From the NCBI GenBank assembly GCA_020629235.1, contig JAHDDS010000005.1:18098-81460 (forward strand): a stretch of 63,363 nucleotides of DNA. Reading direction: 5' to 3'. A program made the position numbers and the translations under genes. This document shows positions 9,434 through 17,402 of the stretch, piece by piece (positions within the stretch are counted from its first letter, which is position 1; every line of letters starts with the position of its first letter). The notes below the pieces were generated by a model. That model ran no database searches and was not told the DNA's origin. It saw only the letters and a list, made by a program, of their open reading frames with translations. The stretch is from Planktomarina sp. GTDB lineage: Bacteria > Pseudomonadota > Alphaproteobacteria > Rhodobacterales > Rhodobacteraceae.

Positions 9434-9467
9434 CTGACCCTGCCGTGCAGGCGGGGTCAGCTTTTTT
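9434..9467 (+). terminator. Terminator of the YceI gene
   Basis: An 11-bp stem (CTGACCCTGCC with GGCGGGGTCAG, one wobble) and a five-base loop are followed by C and six T residues. It overlaps the stop codon of the convergent gene ending at 9457. Confidence 0.9.
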
Positions 9468-10644
9468 GGGCCACCAGGTCGAAGGTGACCACCACCTCTA
9501 ACCCCAAAGTGCCCGCGTCCGGTTGATTTTCCCCGATCCCGAAGGGCAAGCGCAGGATTGTGGTTTGCCCTTTGGCCGTGGCGGTTTGTTGATCCACGGC
9601 AATGTCAGCGCGCAGTGTAAGGTCTTGGGTCACCCCCTTCAGCGTCAGTTTCCCTGGCACGGCATAGGTTCCGGGCGTGCTGGGTTGCGCGGTGATCACC
9701 CCTTCAAAAATGGCGGACGGATATTGGCCAGCGTCAAAGTAATCTGGGCCCATGGCCTGGTCCGTCACGGACCCCAAGGACAAGGACGCGATCGACACGT
9801 CCACCCGGATGGTGCCAGCGGGTCCGTCTTGCACGGTTGGGTCAAAGTCAATGTCGGCAGTCCAGGTGGCAAACTGACCTGAAACGGCACTGCCGAATTG
9901 CTGAATTTCAATGGACAAGTCGCCCGATTGCACCGCCCAGGCACCGCCGCCTGTGGCTTGGGTTTGCACTGCTGCATCCATATCTTGGCGGGCTTGGGCC
10001 AGAACGCCCGCCGCCACGATCCCAAAAATCCCGAAGGCCAGAACGGGCGCGGCCCAGCCCCGATGGGGGCGCGCGCCGTCGCCCGCGTCCACCCCGGACC
10101 ACATCCGGCGCAGCGTGGCGTCGCGGTCCCAAAAGTGGTGTTTCAACGCCCCCACCACGTGCAACACGATGGCGGCAGCCAAAATCTTTTCCCAGGCCAT
10201 ATGCAACGTCCCAGCTGTTTCCGCCAGCCAGGGCGATTTGGGAACAAACGGCAAATTCTGTCCAAACGGCCACCAAATGGGGGCGAAACCTTCGCTGGCG
10301 GCGTGGGTGATCCAGCCCATCAAAGGCACAACCACCAAGGATGCGTAAAGCGCCCAGTGCACCACCTCTGCCAGCAGGCTTTCAGCCCGTTTGTCCGCGT
10401 TCAGCAACACAGGTCGCGGTTGGCTGATGGCCCATAAAATCCGTGCCAGGGCCACAAAGAACGTGGCCAGACCCAGGGTTTTGTGCATTGAAAACAGCCA
10501 GGCCTTGCGGGCCAAGGCGTCGGCTGTGTCAAAACTTGCGTCGTGGGCGATCACCCCCAAAGCGATGGTGGCGATGATCAGCAGGGCGGTCAGCCAGTGA
10601 AAGGCGCGGGTGACGAAGCCGAAGCGCGTGGCGGTGTTGTGCAT
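9457..10644 (-). CDS. Cytochrome b561 - YceI fusion protein
   Basis: 395 residues. The N-terminal half (about 1-205) is a four-helix cytochrome b561/CybB-type domain with haem-ligand candidates in FHWLTALL, MHKTLGLATF, VHWALYASL and LHVVGALKHHFWDRD. A linker helix (about 208-228) follows, then a YceI domain (about 245-395; DLSIEIQQFGSAVSGQF, SVTDQAMGPDYFDAGQYPSAIFEG). It probably moves electrons from membrane quinol while the YceI part faces the periplasm. Start 10644 is supported by AAGGGA upstream; the frame is open much further but that part is antisense to fabD. Confidence 0.9.
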   Translation of the reverse strand: MHNTATRFGFVTRAFHWLTALLIIATIALGVIAHDASFDTADALARKAWLFSMHKTLGLATFFVALARILWAISQPRPVLLNADKRAESLLAEVVHWALYASLVVVPLMGWITHAASEGFAPIWWPFGQNLPFVPKSPWLAETAGTLHMAWEKILAAAIVLHVVGALKHHFWDRDATLRRMWSGVDAGDGARPHRGWAAPVLAFGIFGIVAAGVLAQARQDMDAAVQTQATGGGAWAVQSGDLSIEIQQFGSAVSGQFATWTADIDFDPTVQDGPAGTIRVDVSIASLSLGSVTDQAMGPDYFDAGQYPSAIFEGVITAQPSTPGTYAVPGKLTLKGVTQDLTLRADIAVDQQTATAKGQTTILRLPFGIGENQPDAGTLGLEVVVTFDLVAQKS

Positions 10645-10789
10645 AACGGGTCCCTTGGTGGTGTGCCCACAGCATACCGCAATTCGCGTGCCACCCAAGC
10701 CCTGGGACCTGTGCGCCATTGCACCCCGTCTGTGCGCATAGTATCCGGCCCCCACCAGCCGTAAAAGTGACGCAAAGGAAAGGGCCGCA

Positions 10790-11725
10790 ATGAAGGCGTT
10801 TGTATTTCCGGGCCAGGGGGCCCAAGCCATCGGGATGGGGCAGGCCCTTGCCCAACAGTACCCCACCGCCAAAGCCGTGTTCGAAGAAGTCGACGATGCA
10901 TTGGGCGAACGCCTGTCATCGCTGATTTGGGACGGCGATCTGGAAACGCTGACCCTGACCGCCAACGCCCAACCCGCTTTGATGGCCACATCCTTGGCCG
11001 CCCTGCGCGCCTTGGACGCCGAAGGGCTGGGTCTGGAAAACGCCAGTTTCGTGGCCGGCCATTCGCTGGGGGAATATTCCGCATTGGCGGCGGCGGGGGC
11101 CATTTCTGTGGCCGACACCGCGCGGCTGTTGCGCATTCGTGGCACCGCCATGCAAGACGCGGTGCCCGTTGGGGTGGGGGCCATGGCTGCCCTGCTGGGG
11201 TTGGATTTTGAAGCCGCCGCCGCCGTGGCACAGGACGCGGCCCAGGGCCAGGTGTGCCAAGCCGCCAACGACAATGACCCGGGCCAAGTGGTGGTGTCGG
11301 GCCACAAAGAAGCGGTGGAGCGGGCCGTGGATTTGGCCAAAGAACGGGGGGCCAAGCGGGCCGTTTTGTTGCCCGTCAGCGCGCCGTTTCACTGCGCCTT
11401 GATGGAACCTGCCGCCGCGAAAATGGCTGAAGCTTTGGGGGGCGTGGACATCCAAAAACCCGCCGTGCCCGTGGTGGCCAACGTTCGCGCCGACGCTGTC
11501 AGCGACCCCGCTTTGATCCGCAATCTGTTGGTGGAACAGGTCACGGGATCGGTGCGCTGGCGGGAAAGCGTGGGCTTTATGGCCGCCCAAGGGGTGGACC
11601 AGATTTGGGAAGTGGGCGCGGGCAAAGCCCTGTCCGGCATGATCCGCCGCATCGACCGGTCCATCGCCTGCGCACCCGTGGGTACGCCCGACGACATCGC
11701 GAAACTGACCGCTGCAAAGGATTGA
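10790..11725 (+). CDS. fabD: ACP S-malonyltransferase
   Basis: 311 residues, standard length. It transfers malonyl from malonyl-CoA to acyl carrier protein. The FPGQGAQ motif is at residues 5-11 and GHSLGEYSAL carries the nucleophile Ser92. LPVSAPFHCALM includes the catalytic His near residue 200. AAGGAAAGGG precedes the ATG. First gene of the fabD-fabG-acpP-fabF-mltG block; fabG starts four bases after its stop. Confidence 0.97.
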   Translation: MKAFVFPGQGAQAIGMGQALAQQYPTAKAVFEEVDDALGERLSSLIWDGDLETLTLTANAQPALMATSLAALRALDAEGLGLENASFVAGHSLGEYSALAAAGAISVADTARLLRIRGTAMQDAVPVGVGAMAALLGLDFEAAAAVAQDAAQGQVCQAANDNDPGQVVVSGHKEAVERAVDLAKERGAKRAVLLPVSAPFHCALMEPAAAKMAEALGGVDIQKPAVPVVANVRADAVSDPALIRNLLVEQVTGSVRWRESVGFMAAQGVDQIWEVGAGKALSGMIRRIDRSIACAPVGTPDDIAKLTAAKD

Positions 11726-11729
11726 CGAC

Positions 11730-12467
11730 ATGTTTGATTTGACTGGAAAAAATGCCTTGATCACCGGGGCGTCTGGCGGGATCGGTGGGGCCATCGCCAA
11801 ATCCCTGCACGCCGCAGGGGCCACCGTGGGCCTTTCGGGCACGCGGGTGGATCCGCTGCAGGCTTTGGCCGACGACCTGGGCGACCGGGCCCATGTTTTG
11901 CCGTGCAACCTGTCGGATGCAGACGCTGTCACTGCCCTGCCCAAAGACGCCGCTGCGGCCATGGGCAGCGTGGACATTTTGGTGAACAACGCAGGGGTGA
12001 CCAAGGACAACCTGTTTATGCGCATGTCCGATGAAGAATGGTCCACGGTGTTGGACATCAACCTGACCAGCACGATGCGGTTGTGCAAAGGCGTGATGCG
12101 CGGGATGATGAAGGCGCGGTGGGGCCGGATTGTGAACATCAGTTCCATCGTGGGGGCCACGGGCAACCCGGGCCAGGCGAATTATGCGGCCTCCAAAGCG
12201 GGGATGGTGGGGATGTCAAAATCCCTGGCCTATGAAGTGGCCAGTCGGGGCATCACGGTCAATTGCATCGCGCCGGGCTTCATCACCACAGCCATGACTG
12301 ACAAGCTGACGGACGATCAGAAATCGGGCATTTTGACCCAAGTGCCCGCCGGGCGCATGGGGGATGCCGATGAAATCGGTGCCGCCACGCTGTATCTGGC
12401 CAGCCCAGAAGCGGGGTACGTCACGGGCACCACGCTGCACGTAAACGGCGGCATGGCGATGCTGTAA
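11730..12467 (+). CDS. fabG: 3-oxoacyl-[ACP] reductase
   Basis: 245 residues of the short-chain dehydrogenase fold. The NADPH-binding TGASGGIGGAIA motif is at about 13-24, NNAGVTKDN at about 85-93, and the catalytic Ser139, Tyr152 and Lys156 lie in ISSIVGATGNPGQANYAASKAG. It reduces 3-oxoacyl-ACP in fatty acid elongation. It is almost fused to fabD (four-base gap) and precedes acpP, which fits FabG rather than a general SDR. Confidence 0.97.
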   Translation: MFDLTGKNALITGASGGIGGAIAKSLHAAGATVGLSGTRVDPLQALADDLGDRAHVLPCNLSDADAVTALPKDAAAAMGSVDILVNNAGVTKDNLFMRMSDEEWSTVLDINLTSTMRLCKGVMRGMMKARWGRIVNISSIVGATGNPGQANYAASKAGMVGMSKSLAYEVASRGITVNCIAPGFITTAMTDKLTDDQKSGILTQVPAGRMGDADEIGAATLYLASPEAGYVTGTTLHVNGGMAML

Positions 12468-12499
12468 ACCTTGGGGTTTCCAAACCGTGGACAAACCGT

Positions 12500-12527
12500 T
12501 TGCGGTTCCCAAACTTCGTGATATAGG
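12500..12527 (+). promoter_or_regulatory. Candidate acpP promoter
   Basis: TTGCGG and TATAGG lie 16 bases apart in the fabG-acpP gap, leaving a leader of about 110 bases before acpP. acpP is usually expressed far above its neighbours, so a separate promoter is expected. Confidence 0.45.
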
Positions 12528-12567
12528 CACCGCCAACGTCCGTGGGGCCTTGAAAAACCCTACGTCA

Positions 12568-12626
12568 GCCCCTTATTGGGGCACACCCTCCCCGAAGTTG
12601 GGGAACCCACTTGGGGCGCTGCCCCA
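12568..12626 (+). other. Triple hairpin in the acpP leader
   Basis: Three GC stems follow one another: GCCCC/GGGGC with a 5-base loop (12568-12582), TCCCC/GGGGA with a 6-base loop (12589-12604), and TGGGGC/GCCCCA with loop GCT (12612-12626). No T-run follows any of them, so they are not ordinary terminators. They end 21 bases before the acpP start and leave the ribosome site (GAGGA) free. Confidence 0.6.
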
Positions 12627-12646
12627 GAACGCATGAGGACCTTAAG

Positions 12647-12880
12647 ATGAGCGACGTCGCAGACCGCGTTAAGAAAATTGTTGTTGAGCACCTGAGCGTG
12701 GAAGAAGACAAAGTCACCGACAACGCCTCCTTCATTGACGATCTGGGCGCTGACAGCTTGGACACTGTTGAGCTGGTAATGGCCTTCGAAGAAGAGTTCG
12801 GCATCGAAATCCCCGATGACGCCGCCGAAACCATCCAAACCTTTGGCGACGCAGTGAAATTTATCTCTGAAGCCAGCTGA
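12647..12880 (+). CDS. acpP: Acyl carrier protein
   Basis: 77 residues, acidic, the standard size. GADSLD carries the phosphopantetheine attachment site Ser37, and the helix after it ([19 protein letters not shown]) is the partner-recognition helix. It carries the growing acyl chain for FabD, FabG and FabF, all encoded alongside. Start 12647 is taken from GAGGACC upstream and from the family N-terminus ([16 protein letters not shown]). Confidence 0.98.
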   Translation: MSDVADRVKKIVVEHLSVEEDKVTDNASFIDDLGADSLDTVELVMAFEEEFGIEIPDDAAETIQTFGDAVKFISEAS

Positions 12881-12907
12881 TCGCTTGCCGATTTTTTGCT
12901 GATTTTG

Positions 12908-12942
12908 ACGGCACCCCCATGCAGGGTGCCGTTTTCTGTTTT
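12908..12942 (+). terminator. Terminator of acpP
   Basis: A perfect 9-bp stem (ACGGCACCC with GGGTGCCGT), a 7-base loop and a T-rich tail (TTTCTGTTTT) lie 28 bases after the acpP stop. Confidence 0.9.
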
Positions 12943-13014
12943 AGCGACAGGCAAACCATTGTCTGGGCGGCAAGCGCCGCGTAAAACAGCCCAGAACAAC
13001 AAGGAAGGTCCGCC

Positions 13015-14274
13015 ATGCGTCGTGTCGTCGTCACCGGATTGGGAATGGTCAGCCCCTTGGCTGACGGGGTTGAAGCCACCTGGACCCGCCTTTTGGCGGG
13101 CGAATCGGGGGCGGGGCCCATCACCAAATTTGACGCCAGCCAGGTGGTGACCAAATACGCGTGCGAAGTGCCCTTGGGGGACGGGTCGGGCGATACGTTT
13201 GATGCGGGCAAGTACATGTCCCCCAAAGAACAACGCAAAGTGGACGACTTTATCGTGTTTGGCATCGCGGCAGCCCAGCAGGCGGTGGAAGACAGCGGTT
13301 GGATGCCCGAAGACGCCGAATCCCTGGAACGCACAGGGGTGATGATCGGGTCGGGCATCGGCGGGTTGCAGTCCATCGCGGACACGGCCCTGTTGATCAA
13401 AGAACGCGGCCCCAAACGGGTGTCTCCGTTCTTCATTCCGGGCGCATTGATCAACTTGGTGTCGGGCCAAGTCAGCATCAAATACGGCTTCAAAGGCCCC
13501 AACCATTCGGTCGTCACAGCCTGTTCCACAGGGGCCCACGCGATCGGCGACGCGGCGCGGTTCATCAAGTCGGGCGACGCCGATGTGATGGTGGCCGGCG
13601 GCGCAGAAAGTGCGATTTGCGAAATCGGCATCGCGGGCTTCAATGCCTGTAAAGCACTGTCAACAAAGCGGGAATCCGAACCCACCAAAGCCAGCCGCCC
13701 CTATGACGCGGACCGCGACGGGTTTGTCATGGGCGAAGGCGCGGGCATCGTGGTGCTGGAAGAATTGGAACACGCCAAGGCGCGCGGGGCCAAGATTTAT
13801 GCCGAAGTTTTGGGCTATGGCCTGTCGGGCGATGCCTATCACATCACCGCCCCGTCCGAGGACGGCGAAGGCGGTGAACGGTCCATGCGTGCGGCCCTGA
13901 AAAACGCGGGCCTGGCCCCATCGGACATCGACTATATCAACGCCCACGGCACATCCACCATGGCGGACACCATCGAATTGGGGGCCGTGGAACGGATGCT
14001 GGGGGACGCGGCCAAAGATGTCACCATGTCGTCCACCAAATCGGCCACGGGGCACCTTTTGGGGGCCGCAGGCGCGATCGAGGCGATCTTTTCCATCCTG
14101 GCGATTCGCGACCAAGTGGCCCCGCCCACCATCAATCTGGACACCCCAGCGGTGGACAGCCCCGTGGATTTGGCCCCCAACGCCAAGCGGGCGCGCAAAA
14201 TCGACGTGGCCCTGTCCAATTCCTTTGGCTTCGGGGGCACCAATGCTTCTGTGATTTTTGGAAAGCTGAACTGA
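13015..14274 (+). CDS. fabF: 3-oxoacyl-[ACP] synthase II
   Basis: 419 residues, a thiolase-fold condensing enzyme. The active-site triad is Cys170 (TACSTGAHA), His311 (NAHGTST) and His347 (SATGHLLGAAG), the FabF/FabB pattern. It elongates acyl-ACP with malonyl-ACP. AAGGA precedes the ATG. The mltG start lies one base after its stop, so the two are co-translated. Confidence 0.97.
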   Translation: MRRVVVTGLGMVSPLADGVEATWTRLLAGESGAGPITKFDASQVVTKYACEVPLGDGSGDTFDAGKYMSPKEQRKVDDFIVFGIAAAQQAVEDSGWMPEDAESLERTGVMIGSGIGGLQSIADTALLIKERGPKRVSPFFIPGALINLVSGQVSIKYGFKGPNHSVVTACSTGAHAIGDAARFIKSGDADVMVAGGAESAICEIGIAGFNACKALSTKRESEPTKASRPYDADRDGFVMGEGAGIVVLEELEHAKARGAKIYAEVLGYGLSGDAYHITAPSEDGEGGERSMRAALKNAGLAPSDIDYINAHGTSTMADTIELGAVERMLGDAAKDVTMSSTKSATGHLLGAAGAIEAIFSILAIRDQVAPPTINLDTPAVDSPVDLAPNAKRARKIDVALSNSFGFGGTNASVIFGKLN

Positions 14275-14275
14275 T

Positions 14276-15430
14276 ATGTGGAAGGCCGTTGCGTCCAACG
14301 CGTTAAGCCTGTTCGTGGTGCTGCTGTTCGTTTTGGGCGGCGTCGTTTTGGCGGGCCGCGACAGCTTTGTGGCCGAAGGGCCGCTGGACACGGCAATCTG
14401 CTTTCGCGTGGAAAGCGGGACGAATTTCACCCGCGTTTCCAATGGCTTAGAAAGCGAAGGCGCCATCAGCAACGCACGGATTTTCAACATCGGCGTGGAT
14501 TATTCCGGCAAGGGCCAAGACCTGAAAGCGGGCAGTTTTCTGATCCCCGCCGGTGCGTCCATGCTGGACATCAAAGAAAAGCTGACCGGCACGGGGCGGT
14601 CCACCTGCGGCACAGAAATCGTGTACCGGTTGGGGGTCACGCGCCTGTCGGTACAGGTGCGTGAATTGGACCCTGAAACCAATCGTTTCAAAGCCTTGGA
14701 AACATTCAATCCCGCCGAAGACGCGCTGCCCGAAACCTATACCCGGTTGCGCGACCAATCTGACACCAAGATTCGCATGGCCGTGGCCGAAGGGATCACC
14801 AGTTGGCAGGTGGTCAACCATCTGAAATCAATCGACTTTTTGGAAGGGACGGTGTCCGCCATCCCGCCTGAAGGCACTTTGGCACCCGACAGTTACGAAG
14901 TGAAACCCGGCGATGATCGCAACGATATTTTGGACCGCATGGCCGCATCGCAGGCGCGCTTGATTGCCGATGCTTGGGAAAATCGCGCATCCGACACGCC
15001 CGTGTCCACCCCAGAAGAGCTGGTGATTCTGGCGTCCATCATTGAAAAAGAAACCGCAGAAGCCGACGAACGCGGCGTGGTGGCTTCGGTCTTTGCCAAC
15101 CGCCTGAAACGCGGGATGAAACTGCAAACCGACCCCACTGTGATTTACGGGATCACCAAGGGCCAGGGCGTTCTGGGACGTGGTCTGCGGCGCAGTGAAT
15201 TGCGCGCGCCAACCCCTTGGAACACCTATGTTATTCCGGCCTTGCCGCCGACACCCATTGCCAATCCAGGCCGCGCTGCGCTGCGGGCCGCGGCTGACCC
15301 GGACACCACCGATTTCATCTTCTTTGTGGCCGATGGGACCGGCGGGCACGCCTTTGCCGAAACCCTGGAAGAACACAATCGCAATGTCGCCCGGTGGCGT
15401 CAGATCGAGGCAGAGCGGGCCGAAAACTAG
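14276..15430 (+). CDS. mltG: Endolytic murein transglycosylase MltG (YceG-like)
   Basis: 384 residues with one N-terminal membrane anchor (about 9-25, ALSLFVVLLFVLGGVVLAG) and a periplasmic YceG domain. ILASIIEKETAE contains the catalytic Glu257, and the FANRLKRGMKLQTDPTVIYGI and ELRAPTPWNTYVIPALPPTPIANPG blocks are diagnostic. It cuts nascent glycan strands and so limits their length. It is one base after fabF. The GTA cluster starts 156 bases downstream. Confidence 0.96.
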   Translation: MWKAVASNALSLFVVLLFVLGGVVLAGRDSFVAEGPLDTAICFRVESGTNFTRVSNGLESEGAISNARIFNIGVDYSGKGQDLKAGSFLIPAGASMLDIKEKLTGTGRSTCGTEIVYRLGVTRLSVQVRELDPETNRFKALETFNPAEDALPETYTRLRDQSDTKIRMAVAEGITSWQVVNHLKSIDFLEGTVSAIPPEGTLAPDSYEVKPGDDRNDILDRMAASQARLIADAWENRASDTPVSTPEELVILASIIEKETAEADERGVVASVFANRLKRGMKLQTDPTVIYGITKGQGVLGRGLRRSELRAPTPWNTYVIPALPPTPIANPGRAALRAAADPDTTDFIFFVADGTGGHAFAETLEEHNRNVARWRQIEAERAEN

Positions 15431-15454
15431 GCCCGCCCGCGCCCCAACCTTTTG

Positions 15455-15469
15455 TTAACAAACGGTTAA
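15455..15469. promoter_or_regulatory. Perfect CtrA-type site upstream of GTA g1
   Basis: TTAACAAACGGTTAA matches the full CtrA consensus TTAA-N7-TTAA. It lies 25 bases after the mltG stop and 118 bases before g1, in the only gap where the GTA promoter can sit. CtrA is a known activator of GTA expression in Rhodobacterales, largely through other regulators; direct binding here is inferred. Confidence 0.7.
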
Positions 15470-15586
15470 TCCACCGAACGCCCCGAAAACGAAACGCTTG
15501 CTTTTGGCCGCGACGCTTGGCACGTTGTTTGGGCTAGAGGTTGGCATTCCCAACCCTCGTGCGGTCAGCATGAGAGGCACGACCAT

Positions 15587-15934
15587 ATGACATCGCACAA
15601 TCCCGTCGAAGATGACGGGCGTGACGTTGCATTCGAATCCCACGCTCGGGATGCGTTGCTGCGCCACATAAACCGGATTTCCAACGTCATTTCCGCGTTG
15701 GAGGTCGAAGACCCCTTGTCCGTGGCGGCAGAACACGCCCGCCCGTTAACCAAAACGCTTGAGGATGCTGTGTCCCAGATCCTGAAGTTGGAGAAGACCT
15801 TTGCCAGCACATCCAAAGCCGCGCGGCCTGCGCAAGACCCCGCCCAAGCCCTTGACCTGGACGCCGTCCGGGCTTCGATCGGGGGCCAATTGGATAAGCT
15901 GCGCGCCGCCCAAAGTGCAAAGGGCGTTTCTTGA
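15587..15934 (+). CDS. GTA g1, small terminase subunit (TerS-like)
   Basis: 115 residues, largely helical and charged, with a heptad-like stretch (ALLRHINRISNVISALEVEDPLS). It occupies the g1 position of the RcGTA cluster, whose product is known to act as the GTA small terminase despite weak similarity to phage TerS. It would guide the large terminase for headful packaging. AGAGG lies about 10 bases before the ATG. It overlaps the predicted start of g2. Assignment rests mostly on position. Confidence 0.8.
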   Translation: MTSHNPVEDDGRDVAFESHARDALLRHINRISNVISALEVEDPLSVAAEHARPLTKTLEDAVSQILKLEKTFASTSKAARPAQDPAQALDLDAVRASIGGQLDKLRAAQSAKGVS

Positions 15935-17207
15935 CGGGCTCAGCCCGCAAGAAATCCGCGCGCTTCCCTATCTGTGGGAGTTCTGGGCCATGGATCACCA
16001 ACTGCCGCCAGCGGGGGACTGGCGCGCTTGGGTGGTGATCGGTGGGCGCGGGGCGGGCAAAACCCGCGCCGGGGCGGAATGGGTGCGCACCCAAGTCGAA
16101 GGCCCGCGCCCCACCGACGCAGGCGCGCGCACCCGCGTGGCCCTGGTGGCCGACACCATCGATCAGGCCCGCGCGGTGATGATCGAAGGCGAAAGCGGCA
16201 TCCTGGCCTGTTCGCCCCCCGACCGCCGCCCGGTGTGGCGCGCCAGCAAGAAGCAGTTGGAATGGCCCAATGGGGCCGTGGCGCAGGTGTTTTCGGCCCA
16301 AGACCCGGACGCCCTGCGCGGGCCCCAGTTCGACGCCGCGTGGGTCGATGAATTCGCCAAGTTTCGCCGCGCCGAAGACGCCTGGGACATGTTGCAGCTG
16401 TGCCTGCGCATCGGGTCAGACCCGCGGGTTGTGGTCACCACCACGCCCCAAGGTCTGCCCGCCTTGCGCAAGGTGCTGGACGATCCCAAAACCGTGCGCA
16501 CCCACGCCGCCACCCAGGCCAATGCCGCCAATTTGGCGGACAGTTTTCTGGCCGATGTCACGGCCAAATACGACGGCACCCGTTTGGGCCGCCAAGAATT
16601 GTCGGGCGAAATTTTGGACGGTGCGGACGGCGCGCTGTGGACCCGCGACATGTTTGATCGCCGCGCCGTGCCCGACGGGGTGTTCGACCGCGTGGTGGTG
16701 GCCGTGGACCCGCCGGTCAGTTCTGGGGCCCGCGCCGATGAATGCGGCATCGTGGTGGTGGGGGCCAACCTGGACGGGCCGCGCCAGATGTGGCGGGCCA
16801 CCGTGCTGGCCGATGTCAGCCACAAAACCAGCGGCCCCAACGACTGGGCGCGCCGCGCGCAACAGGCCATGCATGTGTTCCAGGCCGACCGCCTGGTGGT
16901 GGAGGTGAACCAAGGCGGCGACATGGTCAAACAAGTCATCCATTCGCGCGATCCCATGATCCCCGTCCGCGCGGTCCATGCGTCCAAGGGCAAGGGCGCG
17001 CGGGCGGAACCTGTGGCCGCCCTGTACGAACAAGGGCGCATCACCCATGTGCCGGGGCTGGACACGCTGGAAGACCAGATGTGCCTGATGACCCCCCAAG
17101 GGTTCCAAGGCCAAGGCAGCCCAGACCGGGTTGATGCCTTGGTGTGGGCCGTGACCGATCTGCTGCTGTCCACAGGGCCATCCACCCCCGGCGTGCGCCG
17201 CATCTGA
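15915..17207 (+). CDS. GTA g2, large terminase subunit
   Basis: 430 residues from a GTG that overlaps g1 by 20 bases; the frame is open upstream to an ATG at 15801 but that part is antisense-like in composition, and an internal ATG at 15990 would cut family-conserved sequence. ATPase: Walker A GGRGAGKT at 43-50, Walker B ending VDE at 144-146. The C-terminal RNase H-like nuclease begins VVVAVDPPVSS. The protein pumps DNA into the head and cuts it. It belongs to the phage terminase family used by GTAs. Confidence 0.94.
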   Translation: MQRAFLDGLSPQEIRALPYLWEFWAMDHQLPPAGDWRAWVVIGGRGAGKTRAGAEWVRTQVEGPRPTDAGARTRVALVADTIDQARAVMIEGESGILACSPPDRRPVWRASKKQLEWPNGAVAQVFSAQDPDALRGPQFDAAWVDEFAKFRRAEDAWDMLQLCLRIGSDPRVVVTTTPQGLPALRKVLDDPKTVRTHAATQANAANLADSFLADVTAKYDGTRLGRQELSGEILDGADGALWTRDMFDRRAVPDGVFDRVVVAVDPPVSSGARADECGIVVVGANLDGPRQMWRATVLADVSHKTSGPNDWARRAQQAMHVFQADRLVVEVNQGGDMVKQVIHSRDPMIPVRAVHASKGKGARAEPVAALYEQGRITHVPGLDTLEDQMCLMTPQGFQGQGSPDRVDALVWAVTDLLLSTGPSTPGVRRI

Positions 17208-17209
17208 CA

Positions 17210-17279
17210 CAATTTCTGTGACAGAAATTGGCCCAGAAACTCTGTGAGTTTCTGAGGCGGAAATCGTGTCGATTTCCGC
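17210..17279. repeat. Array of three perfect hairpins between g2 and g3
   Basis: Three consecutive perfect inverted repeats, each with a 3-base loop: CAATTTCTG/CAGAAATTG (17210-17230, loop TGA), CAGAAACTC/GAGTTTCTG (17234-17254, loop TGT), GCGGAAATCG/CGATTTCCGC (17257-17279, loop TGT). Spacers are three and two bases. Arms of the first two share AGAAA/TTTCT so alternative pairing is possible. No T-run follows. The array begins two bases after the g2 stop codon. Confidence 0.85.
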
Positions 17280-17293
17280 GCCTTTGGCCCCGG

Positions 17294-17331
17294 TTAACGC
17301 GGTCTTAAGCCCCCGGGCGGGCACTTATCGG
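17294..17331 (+). promoter_or_regulatory. Second perfect CtrA-type site with candidate promoter, upstream of g3
   Basis: TTAACGCGGTCTTAA (17294-17308) is again TTAA-N7-TTAA. Its right half overlaps a -35-like TCTTAA, and TATCGG lies 17 bases further on (17326-17331), the layout of CtrA-activated promoters where the box covers -35. GCGGGC and GCCCGC flank the -10. The g3 start follows at 17403 behind a very strong AGGAGGAG site. Direct activation is inferred. Confidence 0.65.
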
Positions 17332-17402
17332 CCCGCTCATCATTTTACGTCAATTTGTTTTCAACGACGCGCTGCAAGGCGCATTTTTCCAGGAGGAGCC
17401 CG

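Noticed and set aside
9457-11355. A 632-codon minus-strand frame running from fabD into the cytochrome gene
   Set aside because: Only the part from 10644 has haem-domain sequence and a ribosome site; the rest is the antisense of fabD.
15801-15914. A longer g2 starting at ATG 15801
   Set aside because: The extra 38 residues overlap g1 in another frame, are Pro/Arg-rich and unlike terminases.
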